DNA of 64,000 nt, taken from positions 36,285 through 100,284 of the forward strand of contig JBJTVH010000068.1 of assembly GCA_046081125.1 (NCBI GenBank), read 5' to 3'. Positions within the stretch are counted from its first letter, which is position 1. Each line of letters begins with the position of its first letter. Positions 16,694 through 24,991 of the stretch are shown here, piece after piece. The notes under the pieces are model-generated. The model had not been told where the DNA came from and did no database searches. It worked only from the letters and a program-made list of their open reading frames with translations. This stretch comes from JBEIFW01 sp046081125. GTDB taxonomy: Bacteria > Actinomycetota > Acidimicrobiia > Acidimicrobiales > Ilumatobacteraceae. A program made the translations under genes and the position numbers.

Positions 16694-17593
16694 TCAGTCT
16701 GCGCTGAAGCGCTCGTTCGGCTTCACGTCGAGCGACGCGAGCGCCGTCGTGAGGTCGGCCACCGTCCAGCGGTCGTTCTGTTCGACGGCCTCGGCGAACG
16801 TCCAGGACTGCACGCGCTGCACCTTGCCGCCTTGCACGAAGAACGTCTCCCCCGAGAACTTGCAGTCGGCAGAGGCCAGGTACGCGACCAGCGGCGAGAT
16901 GTTCGCCGGGTCCCACATGTCGAACGTGCCTTCCTTCGCCGCCAGGATCTCACCGAGGCCCGGGGTGGCCAGCGTGAGCCGGGTGCGAGCGGCCGGCGCG
17001 ATCGTGTTGCTCTTCACGTTGTACCGCACGAGTTCCTTCGCGCAGATCTGGCTGAACGTGGCGATGCCCGACTTCGCCGCTCCGTAGTTCGCCTGGCCCG
17101 GATTGGAGAACAGGCCCGACGTCGACGACGTGTGCACGAGGTTGCGCGGCTTGGTGATCCCGGCCTTGTGCTGCTCGCGCCAGTAGGCGGCCGCCCACCG
17201 CGTGGGGGCGAAGTGGCCCTTCATGTGGACGGCGACCACGGCGTCCCACTCGGCCTCGGTCATGTTGACGAGCACCCGGTCGCGCAGAATGCCGGCGTTG
17301 TTGACCAGGATGTCGAGATCCCCGAAGGTCTCGACGGCCTGGTTGATCATCCGCTGGGAGCCCTCCCAGTCGGCGACGTTGTCGTAGTTGGCCGCGGCCT
17401 CGCCGCCCATCGCCTTGATCTCGTCGACGACCTGCTGGGCCGGCGTGAGGTCGTTGCCCGTGCCGTCGTTCGCGCCGCCGAGGTCATTGACGAGCACCTT
17501 CGCGCCCTCCGCGGCGAAGAACAGGGCATGTTCCCGGCCGATTCCCCGACCGGCTCCGGTGATGATCGCAACCCGTCCGTCCAACGCGCCCAT
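16694..17593 (-). CDS. Short-chain dehydrogenase (3-hydroxyacyl-CoA dehydrogenase-like)
   Basis: A 299-residue classical SDR with the cofactor loop TGAGRGIG at 12-19, NNAG at 98-101 and the catalytic Y170-x3-K174 (YGAAK). The insertion VNDLGGANDGTGND and the C-terminal extension past the Rossmann core resemble the (3R)-hydroxyacyl-CoA dehydrogenase domain of multifunctional enzyme 2, suggesting beta-oxidation or steroid-side-chain chemistry. The ATG at 17593 is preceded by GGGGAGGAG; an upstream in-frame TTG is less likely. A TAGCGT hexamer (complement of 17626-17631) could be its -10, giving a 30-odd-base leader. It converges with the phosphatase-fold gene, with three bases between. Confidence 0.85.
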   Translation of the reverse strand: MGALDGRVAIITGAGRGIGREHALFFAAEGAKVLVNDLGGANDGTGNDLTPAQQVVDEIKAMGGEAAANYDNVADWEGSQRMINQAVETFGDLDILVNNAGILRDRVLVNMTEAEWDAVVAVHMKGHFAPTRWAAAYWREQHKAGITKPRNLVHTSSTSGLFSNPGQANYGAAKSGIATFSQICAKELVRYNVKSNTIAPAARTRLTLATPGLGEILAAKEGTFDMWDPANISPLVAYLASADCKFSGETFFVQGGKVQRVQSWTFAEAVEQNDRWTVADLTTALASLDVKPNERFSAD

Positions 17594-17696
17594 CGGCGTG
17601 CTCCTCCCCAAGTGGCAGCCGCCGCACGCTACCGCTCTCGTCGGGCGGGGCTCGAAACGCAGCCGGCCGTCTGGCGCACCGGGCTACGACGCTCGA

Positions 17697-18371
17697 CTAG
17701 AACCAGCCTTCGCCGGCGCCGATGTACCGCAGGCCGGGGACAAGCAGGAGCACCGACCCGGCGAGCATCGCGATCTGGGCGCCGCGGACCCGGAACAGCG
17801 CAGCGATACCGGCGAAGAACAGTGCGACGGCGAAATACACCGTCGCCAGGTCGTAGTTGTCGCCGATGTTGTCCGCCTTTTGGGCGTCTTCGAACTTCTG
17901 GTCGGCGGTCTTGGTCAGCTCCTCACCCTTTTCGGAGGCCTCGATCACGTAGTCGTCGGTCTCGAGCGGGGTGCGCGGGCCGTCGTCGCTGTCCGGCAGC
18001 GCCTCCCAGGCCACGGTGGCCTTCTCCAGCTCGTCGCTGAAGAGGTTGTCGCGCACGACGGCCGCCAGGTCCCCCTTTTTTTCCTCCACGAGCAGCTGGT
18101 ACGCGAGGAACACCGCCTGGTCGCCGTTGAAGGTCTGGGAGGCCTCGTTGTAGAAGCCTTCCGCCTGCGACGTGATCCGTGCGGACTCGGTGAAGGCCTC
18201 GAGCGCCTTGTCCCCCGCCTGCGAGCCCTGGAAGGCGGCATAGGCGGTGAGGATGCCCGCAAGGCCGAGCAGGGCGGCCGCAACGATTTCGACCCAGTTC
18301 GACCCGTCGCGCTCTGCCTTCTCCGGATTCCCGGCGGGCGGGATGGCCATCGATTGCTCGTCAACCGACAC
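17697..18371 (-). CDS. Membrane protein of unknown function (DUF4337-like)
   Basis: A 224-residue protein with one N-terminal transmembrane helix (WVEIVAAALLGLAGILTAY, about 26-44), a soluble, largely helical, charged middle of about 120 residues, and two closely spaced C-terminal helices. The general plan resembles DUF4337-type membrane proteins; that assignment is by eye. GTG at 18371 has GAGGAG just upstream, so I prefer it over the ATG at 18350. It ends in TAG. No enzymatic motif is visible. Confidence 0.6.
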   Translation of the reverse strand: MSVDEQSMAIPPAGNPEKAERDGSNWVEIVAAALLGLAGILTAYAAFQGSQAGDKALEAFTESARITSQAEGFYNEASQTFNGDQAVFLAYQLLVEEKKGDLAAVVRDNLFSDELEKATVAWEALPDSDDGPRTPLETDDYVIEASEKGEELTKTADQKFEDAQKADNIGDNYDLATVYFAVALFFAGIAALFRVRGAQIAMLAGSVLLLVPGLRYIGAGEGWF

Positions 18372-18404
18372 GTGTGCTCCTCGTGATGTGCGCTCGAATT
18401 CGGC

Positions 18405-19541
18405 CTACGGGATGGTACTCACGGGTCGGCTCCCACCCGGCGCTCCGAAAGACGCCACGTCGAGGTCGGCGGCCCGCAGCGACGCGTACCGGGGCTTGAT
18501 CTGCCCGTTGATGATCCGGAGACGCTCGTCGAAGGGGGCAAACGCGCTCTTCATCGCATTGATCGTCAACCACTCGAAGTCGTCCCAGCCCCAACCGAAC
18601 GCATCGCGGACCTGGAGGAACTCCCGGGTCATCGTCGTGTCGCTCATCAGCCGGTTGTCCGTGTTGATCGTGACCCGGAACCGCAGCCGGCGCAGCACCC
18701 CGATCGGATGGTCGGCGATCGAGGCGCACACGCCGGTATTGACGTTCGACGTCGGGCAGCACTCCAGCGGGATGCGCCGATCGCGCACGTAAGCCGCCAA
18801 CCGCCCCAGTCGGTAGACACCGTCGTCGGCGACGGCGATGTCGTCGACGATGCGTACGCCGTGGCCGAGCCGCTCGGCACCGCACCACTGCAACGCCTCC
18901 CAGATCGAGGGCAGACCGAAGGCTTCGCCGGCGTGGATCGTGGCGTGGAAGTTCTGCTGCTTCACGTACTGGAACGCGTCGAGATGTCGGGTTGGCGGGT
19001 GGCCGGCTTCGGCCCCGGCGATGTCGAAGCCGACGACACCGGCGTCACGGAACCGGACAGCCAGCTCCGCGATCTCCTGGCTGCGCGCTGCGGTACGCAT
19101 GGCACACAGCAACGCGTAGATGCGCAGTTCCGTGCCCGTCGCGCCCCGCCGGAATCCGGACAACACCGCCTCGACGACCTCGTCCAGCGTCAACCCGGCC
19201 TCGAGATGGAGCTCGGGAGCAAAACGCACCTCGGCGTAGACGACACCGTCGGCGGCGAGGTCCTGGGCGCACTCGTACGCCACCCGCTCGAGCGCCTCGC
19301 GGTGCTGCATCACCCCGACCGTGTGGGCGAAGGTCTCGAGGTAGAGCACGAGGTCGTTGCGCTTGGCCCCGCGATGGAACCATCGCTTCAGTTCGCCCAC
19401 GTCCTCGGTCGGAAGCTGCCGGTAGCCGAACTCACGGGCGAGTTCCACGACGGTGGAGGGCCGCAGGCCGCCGTCGAGATGGTCGTGGAGCAGCACCTTC
19501 GGCGCTGTTCCGACGGCGTCGTCTGCGGGGCGCTCCGCCAT
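18405..19541 (-). CDS. add: Adenosine deaminase
   Basis: A 378-residue metal-dependent deaminase converting adenosine (or deoxyadenosine) to inosine in purine salvage. The zinc ligands H19 and H21 are in LHDHLDGGLRP, the third histidine in HAGEAFG with its catalytic glutamate, RLGHGVRI contributes the next block, and INTDN near the end holds the last aspartate. The length is close to actinobacterial Add. A TAGCCT hexamer lies seven bases before the ATG, overlapping the end of nei. Adenosine-kinase-like and other nucleoside genes occur elsewhere in the window. Confidence 0.92.
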   Translation of the reverse strand: MAERPADDAVGTAPKVLLHDHLDGGLRPSTVVELAREFGYRQLPTEDVGELKRWFHRGAKRNDLVLYLETFAHTVGVMQHREALERVAYECAQDLAADGVVYAEVRFAPELHLEAGLTLDEVVEAVLSGFRRGATGTELRIYALLCAMRTAARSQEIAELAVRFRDAGVVGFDIAGAEAGHPPTRHLDAFQYVKQQNFHATIHAGEAFGLPSIWEALQWCGAERLGHGVRIVDDIAVADDGVYRLGRLAAYVRDRRIPLECCPTSNVNTGVCASIADHPIGVLRRLRFRVTINTDNRLMSDTTMTREFLQVRDAFGWGWDDFEWLTINAMKSAFAPFDERLRIINGQIKPRYASLRAADLDVASFGAPGGSRPVSTIP

Positions 19542-19548
19542 GCGACGG

Positions 19549-19554
19549 AGGCTA
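19549..19554 (-). promoter_or_regulatory. Leaderless -10 hexamer TAGCCT
   Basis: Seven bases upstream of the add ATG and overlapping the stop codon region of nei, so add can be transcribed on its own. Confidence 0.45.
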
Positions 19555-20355
19555 GTGAGCCACGGCCACCGCGAGGCCGAGCCGCAGTTGGCACGCCGGG
19601 CACCAGTAGGTTACGCGGGCCTGCTCGCCATGTCGCGCCACCGCGATCGACGTGGCGCACCGCGGGCACGGCTTGCCGTTTCGGCCGTAGACCGCAAGCC
19701 CGCCCGGCACGGTGATCCGGTCGACGCGCTCGAGGTTCGAAGACAGCAGCGAGGCTGCGACCTCGACGAGTCGGCGCCGTTGCGCAACGTCGAGCGCACC
19801 GACCGGCGTATCAGGGTGGAGTTCGCAGGCCCACAGGACCTCGGACTTGTAGACGTTGCCGACACCGCAGGCGATCCGCTGGTCGAGCAGCGCGGTGGCC
19901 ACCGTGGTCGTCGCGTCGCAGAACCGGGCCATGCGAGCGACGGCAGCGTCGAGGTCGGGATTGCGCGTGCACAGATCCGGGCCGAGCGAACCGCGCAGGG
20001 GATGACGGCTCATCTCCCGCGAGCGGTAGACCTCGACGACCGGCGCGTTGAAGCACACCGCCTGCCACCCCGGCACCTCGAGGACACAGCGCATCTGCCG
20101 GAGGGGGCGGTGCCAGCCTTCGCCCTCGCGGTACAGGTGCCACGAACCCGTCATCCGCATGTGGGTGTGCAGGACGATGCCGTCGTCGAACCCGATCTCG
20201 AGGTGCTTCCCAATCGCTTCGACCCGCTCGATCACCGACCCGACCGTGGGCTCGGGACCGTCGAGACGCGGCGCATCGAACCCGGACACGGGACGACCCG
20301 TCAGCGCCATCCGCAGCGCTGTCGCCGAACGGTGGATGGTGTCACCCTCGGGCAC
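19552..20355 (-). CDS. nei: Endonuclease VIII-type DNA glycosylase (Nei/Fpg family)
   Basis: A 267-residue base-excision repair glycosylase/AP lyase for oxidised bases. The N-terminus PEGDTIHR provides the catalytic Pro and Glu immediately after the initiator and is of the Nei2 type. The helix-two-turn-helix block GVGNVYKSE is intact. A C-terminal zinc finger, KPCPRCATS to YWCPAC, is present. The GTG start leaves proline as residue 2, as required after methionine removal. A TAGCCT hexamer sits six bases upstream. Downstream of the lhr helicase on the same strand; a DNA-repair association is plausible. Confidence 0.93.
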   Translation of the reverse strand: MPEGDTIHRSATALRMALTGRPVSGFDAPRLDGPEPTVGSVIERVEAIGKHLEIGFDDGIVLHTHMRMTGSWHLYREGEGWHRPLRQMRCVLEVPGWQAVCFNAPVVEVYRSREMSRHPLRGSLGPDLCTRNPDLDAAVARMARFCDATTTVATALLDQRIACGVGNVYKSEVLWACELHPDTPVGALDVAQRRRLVEVAASLLSSNLERVDRITVPGGLAVYGRNGKPCPRCATSIAVARHGEQARVTYWCPACQLRLGLAVAVAH

Positions 20356-20361
20356 GGCTCA

Positions 20362-20367
20362 AGGCTA
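20362..20367 (-). promoter_or_regulatory. Leaderless -10 hexamer TAGCCT
   Basis: Six bases upstream of the nei GTG, in the short gap after lhr. Confidence 0.45.
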
Positions 20368-20378
20368 GGCCAATCGCC

Positions 20379-23300
20379 TCATCGGCGGGTGGACAGTCGG
20401 TCGCTTCGCAGGACGAGACCCTTGTAGCCGTGCACGAAACCGGACGCTTCGAGGGCACCCGACCACACGGAGTCGCCGATGGACCCTCCGTCGATCCGGC
20501 GGATCTCGAGCGAGCGGTCTCGACCGGTCCGGACTCGCTCGGCCAGAGCGTCGATCCAGACATCGTCGGTGACCGCGGCGAACGTCACGAGTTGGTGTGA
20601 CCGCCGATCCAACCACGCCTGGGGACGACCGCCGGAGAGCACCACGATCGAGCCGGTGACACGGCTGGGCCGGGCCGGACCGGCGGGGTCGGGCCACTCG
20701 AGGGCGGCACCGTAGGGCTGAGCCGGATCGCTCGATGCGAGCACGACCGTCGACGCCTCGTCGTCGCGCCGCTCGCGCAGACGGTCGGCCGCACCCGGCA
20801 GTGCGAACTGGGCGGCGCCGAGGCCATCGACGAGATAGCCGCGCCGCACCCGACCGCGTTCCTCCAGGACCTTGAGCACTGCGTAGACCGCGCTGAACCC
20901 GCCCGGAACCTCCTCGGCGGTGACCGCCTCGCGAGTGAGCACCCCGTGGCGCTCGAGCAGCTGCAACGCCCGGCGGGGAGCGCGCTCGGTCGGGTTCGGC
21001 GCGCCCTCGAGGAGCGGCGCCACCAGCGACCAACGGCCCGCACCCGCCGGCGGGCCGGCGGCCCGGAGCCGTCCGGGACGCGCCCGGGCGCGTGCGGCCG
21101 CCGTTCCACGGCCCGAGACGTAGGCACGCAGCGGCGCCAGGGCGTCGTTGGTGACCTCCCCGGCCCACACCAGATCCCACAGCGCGGCCAACAACTCGGT
21201 GTCGGTCGCGGACGGGTCGGCGGCGCGCAGGTCCGGCCAGAAGCAGGCGCCGCGCGCGCCGAGCCGCTCGCGCAGCGCCTCGTGACGGGCATCGCCGGGG
21301 CGGCGAGCGGGGTCGGGCCCGTCGAGCAATGCCGCCGCCTGCTCGCGGAACACGAGCCGCACCCGCCCGTCGGAACTGCCGAGCGCGCCGGCACCCACCC
21401 ACACCACCTCGCCGGCTGCGCAGAGCGCGTCCAGATCGGACGGGCGGTAGCGCTCCAGCCGGGCCGGCAGCAGTTCGGTGTCGAGCAGCGACGCGACGAC
21501 CGTCGCCCCCTGGAGCTGGCCGATCGCCTCGACGAGCACGTCCGGCCCGCGACGGCCCTCGCCGATGCCGTGCCATCGCGTGAGGAACCGTGCCAGCGCG
21601 GCCTGCTCGACGGGCTCCACCTCGCGGCGCAACGCCGCCAGAGAGCGCCGGCGCAACAGCCGGAGCACCTCGACGTCGCACCATTCCCGCTCGAGGCCAT
21701 CGGGTCGGAACTCACCGCGCACCACCCGACCCGCGCCCTCGAGTGCACGCAGCGCTCCGGCCACCCGTTCGACCGGGATGCCGAACCGTCGGGCCACCTC
21801 GTCGGGCAGGAACGGGCCGTGCGTGCGGGCGTACCGACCGACCAGCGACTCCAGCGGGTGTTCGACCGGCTCGGTGAACGCCGCGGGAAGCCCTAGGGGC
21901 AGCGCGCAGCCGAGCGCATCGCGGTAGCGGGACGCGTCCTCACCGGCGATCCAGCGCACCTCGCCCGCGACCCGGACCGGGAGCGCCCGGCGTGACCGTT
22001 CGAGCTCGGCGACCCACGACGCGACGGACCCGTCCCCCGGCTCGGCGCGCACGTCGAGCTCATCGACGGTCAGATCGCCGAGCCGGCGCAACAGGTCGTG
22101 CAGCTCGTCGGCCGATCGGGCCCGCCGGTGCTCGGTGAGATCGGCCAGCTCGAGCTCGACGTCGGCGAGCGCACCGGGGTCGATCAGCTCGCGGAGCTCC
22201 TCGGCCCCGAGCAGCTCCCGCAGGAGATCCCGGTCGAGCGAGAGCGCCGCTGCGCGCCGCTCGGCCAATGGCGCATCGCCGTCGTAGAGGTAGTTCGCGA
22301 CCCAGTTGAACAGCAGCCCCTGCGCGAACGGCGAGGCCCGATCCGTCTCCACCGACACCAGACGGATCCGGCGCGCCTGCAGATCGCGCAACACCTCCCG
22401 CAGGGCCGGCAGGTCGAACACGTCCTGCAGGCATTCCCGTGAGGTCTCGAGCAAGATCGGGAACGTGGGATGCCGGGCGGCGACGGCGAGCAGATCCGCC
22501 GCCCGCTGACGCTGTTGCCACAACGGCGTTCGCCGATCGGGTCGACGGCGGGGTAGCAGCAGCGCCCGCGCCGCGCATTCCCGGAACCGCGCGGCGAACA
22601 GCGAGGTCGACGGCAGCGCCTCCACCAGCGCCCGTTCGATCTCGTCCGGGGCCAGGGCCACGTCGTCGGGGTCGAGTTCGGTGATCGCCTCCGGCAGCCG
22701 CACGGCGATGCCGTCGTCGGACCACATGACCTCGACGGGCATCCCGTGGCGGTCCGCCAGGCGGCGCTCGATCGCCATCGCCCACGGGGCGTGCACGGGC
22801 GAGCCGAACGGGCTGAGGATGCAGACTCGCCAGTCGCCGATCTCGTCACGAAACCGTTCCACCACGACGGTCCGATCGTCAGGAACGGCCCCGGTCGCGT
22901 TCGCCTGGTCGGCGAGGTACTGCACCAGGTTCTGCGCCGCCCAGGCATCGAGCCCGTCCTCGACCCGCAGACGCTCGACGGCGGCCTCGGCCGGCTGCCC
23001 ACGGAGCTGTCGTACGAACGCGCCCAACGCCCGGCCGAGCTCGAGGGGTCGCCCGGGCCGATCGCCGTGCCAGAACGGCATCTTCCCCGGCTCCCCGGGG
23101 GCGGGCACCACGGTGACGCGTTCGAAGGTGATGTCCTGGATCCGCCAGGCCGAGGCGCCGAGCACGAACACCTCGCCGGGACGGCTCTCGTAGACCATCT
23201 CCTCGTCGAGTTCGCCCACCCGGGTCCCGTCGGGCAGGAACACGCCGAACAGGCCCCGGTCCGGGATCGTGCCCCCCGAGGTGACGGCCAGCCGTCGGCT

Positions 23301-24863
23301 CCCGTCGCGGGCCCGCAGCGTGCCGGCCGTCCGGTCCCAGACCAGGCGGGGCCGCAGTTCGGCGAACTCCTCGGACGGGTACCGCCCGGCAAGGAGATCG
23401 ACGGTCGCGTGCCACACGTCGTCGGTCAGCTCGGCGAACCCCGCCGCGCGTCGCACGAGGGCGGCCAGGCGGTCGATCGGCCAGTCCTCCATGGCCACTG
23501 CGGCGACCACCTGCTGCGCAAGGACGTCGAGCGGGTTGCGCAGGTAACGGGTCTCCTCGACCAGCCCCGCTCGCATCCGCCCGGCGACGACCGCCGCTTC
23601 CAGGAGATCGGAGCGGTGCTTCGGGAAGATCGTGCCCGATGACGGCTCGCCGACCGAATGCCCGGCACGCCCGACCCGTTGGAGGCCGCGTGACACCGAT
23701 CCCGGGGATTCCACCTGCACGACGTGGTCCACGGCCCCCATGTCGATCCCGAGCTCGAGTGAGCTGGTGGCGACGATGGCCCGCAGGACCCCGCGCTTGA
23801 GCTGGTCCTCGATGACGACGCGCTGCTCTCGCGCCAGGGAGCCGTGGTGGGCCTTGACCAGTTCGGTCCCGTCCGGCCCGCCGAGACCCTCGAGCTCGGC
23901 GAGTTCGTTCAGCTTGGCGGCCAGCCGTTCGGCCGCCCGGCGGGCGTTGCAGAACACGATCGTGGAGCGGTGGGCGAGGATGCGGCGAAGGACCTCGGGA
24001 TACACCGACGGCCAGATGCTCTTGCGCACCGGGCCGGCCAACGCCGCTGTCGCCGGACCGGAGCGCAACTCGGCGGGGCCGAGATCGGTGACCGGCCGGC
24101 CGAGGTCGGCCATGTCCTCGACCGGCACCACGACCTCGAGGGCAAGCTCCTTGCGGATCCCGGCGTCGACGATCGTCACCGGGCGCAGGCGGTCGGGGGC
24201 GTCGTATCCCCCGAGGAACCGGGCGATCTCCGACAGCGGCCGCTGGGTGGCCGACAGCCCGATACGTTGCGGCGGTCGCTCGCAGCGAGCCTCGAGCCGC
24301 TCCAGGCTGAGCGCGAGGTGCGCACCCCGCTTGGTCGGCGCCAGCGCATGGATCTCGTCGACGATCACCGCCTCGACCCCGGCGAGGGTCTCGCGCGCCG
24401 ACGAGGTGAGCATGAGATAGAGCGACTCGGGCGTCGTGATCAACAGGTCTGGCGGCCGCCGCACGAGCCCGGCGCGTTCGCGCGCCGTCGTGTCGCCCGT
24501 GCGCATCCCGACCACTACGTCCGCGACCGGAACACCGATCCGCTCGGCAGCTAGCCGGATGCCGGCGAGGGGGGCCCGGAGATTCTTGTCGACGTCGAAC
24601 GCCAGCGCTCGCAGGGGGCTCACGTACACCACCCGGGTCCGGCGTTCCCGCTCGGGAACTGCCGTGGTCAGGAGACGGTCGAGACCCCAGAGGAACGCCG
24701 TGAGGGTCTTGCCGGTGCCGGTCGGGGCACACACCAGGGTGTGGGCACCGGTCGCGATCGCCGGCCAGCCGAGCACCTGCGGTGCGGTGGGCTGGGGGAA
24801 CGCCGTCGCGAACCAGGACCGGACCGCCGGGGAGAACAGGGCGAGCGGGTCCGCAGGCGGCAT
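20379..24863 (-). CDS. lhr: ATP-dependent helicase Lhr (long form)
   Basis: A superfamily 2 helicase of 1494 residues, the expected size of bacterial Lhr, a DNA-damage-associated 3'-5' helicase. Walker A is APTGTGKT (about 46-53), DEIHALAP is motif II, SATQRPL motif III, then TSSLELGIDMG and QRVGRAGH, followed by the winged-helix and long C-terminal domain typical of Lhr. The ATG at 24863 is preferred; a TACGTT hexamer lies 11 bases upstream. An in-frame ATG at 24896 would add 11 residues. It is followed closely by nei. Confidence 0.93.
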   Translation of the reverse strand: MPPADPLALFSPAVRSWFATAFPQPTAPQVLGWPAIATGAHTLVCAPTGTGKTLTAFLWGLDRLLTTAVPERERRTRVVYVSPLRALAFDVDKNLRAPLAGIRLAAERIGVPVADVVVGMRTGDTTARERAGLVRRPPDLLITTPESLYLMLTSSARETLAGVEAVIVDEIHALAPTKRGAHLALSLERLEARCERPPQRIGLSATQRPLSEIARFLGGYDAPDRLRPVTIVDAGIRKELALEVVVPVEDMADLGRPVTDLGPAELRSGPATAALAGPVRKSIWPSVYPEVLRRILAHRSTIVFCNARRAAERLAAKLNELAELEGLGGPDGTELVKAHHGSLAREQRVVIEDQLKRGVLRAIVATSSLELGIDMGAVDHVVQVESPGSVSRGLQRVGRAGHSVGEPSSGTIFPKHRSDLLEAAVVAGRMRAGLVEETRYLRNPLDVLAQQVVAAVAMEDWPIDRLAALVRRAAGFAELTDDVWHATVDLLAGRYPSEEFAELRPRLVWDRTAGTLRARDGSRRLAVTSGGTIPDRGLFGVFLPDGTRVGELDEEMVYESRPGEVFVLGASAWRIQDITFERVTVVPAPGEPGKMPFWHGDRPGRPLELGRALGAFVRQLRGQPAEAAVERLRVEDGLDAWAAQNLVQYLADQANATGAVPDDRTVVVERFRDEIGDWRVCILSPFGSPVHAPWAMAIERRLADRHGMPVEVMWSDDGIAVRLPEAITELDPDDVALAPDEIERALVEALPSTSLFAARFRECAARALLLPRRRPDRRTPLWQQRQRAADLLAVAARHPTFPILLETSRECLQDVFDLPALREVLRDLQARRIRLVSVETDRASPFAQGLLFNWVANYLYDGDAPLAERRAAALSLDRDLLRELLGAEELRELIDPGALADVELELADLTEHRRARSADELHDLLRRLGDLTVDELDVRAEPGDGSVASWVAELERSRRALPVRVAGEVRWIAGEDASRYRDALGCALPLGLPAAFTEPVEHPLESLVGRYARTHGPFLPDEVARRFGIPVERVAGALRALEGAGRVVRGEFRPDGLEREWCDVEVLRLLRRRSLAALRREVEPVEQAALARFLTRWHGIGEGRRGPDVLVEAIGQLQGATVVASLLDTELLPARLERYRPSDLDALCAAGEVVWVGAGALGSSDGRVRLVFREQAAALLDGPDPARRPGDARHEALRERLGARGACFWPDLRAADPSATDTELLAALWDLVWAGEVTNDALAPLRAYVSGRGTAAARARARPGRLRAAGPPAGAGRWSLVAPLLEGAPNPTERAPRRALQLLERHGVLTREAVTAEEVPGGFSAVYAVLKVLEERGRVRRGYLVDGLGAAQFALPGAADRLRERRDDEASTVVLASSDPAQPYGAALEWPDPAGPARPSRVTGSIVVLSGGRPQAWLDRRSHQLVTFAAVTDDVWIDALAERVRTGRDRSLEIRRIDGGSIGDSVWSGALEASGFVHGYKGLVLRSDRLSTRR

Positions 24864-24991
24864 GGTCGGCCCCAAACGTACAAGCGCGAGCCTCATTTCG
24901 TCACCAAATCGTCAAGAACGTTGCGCGCCGGACCGGATCTCACGAGGAGTAGTTTCACGAACGCCGCGCGGAGCAGGAAGGCGGGGGCGTC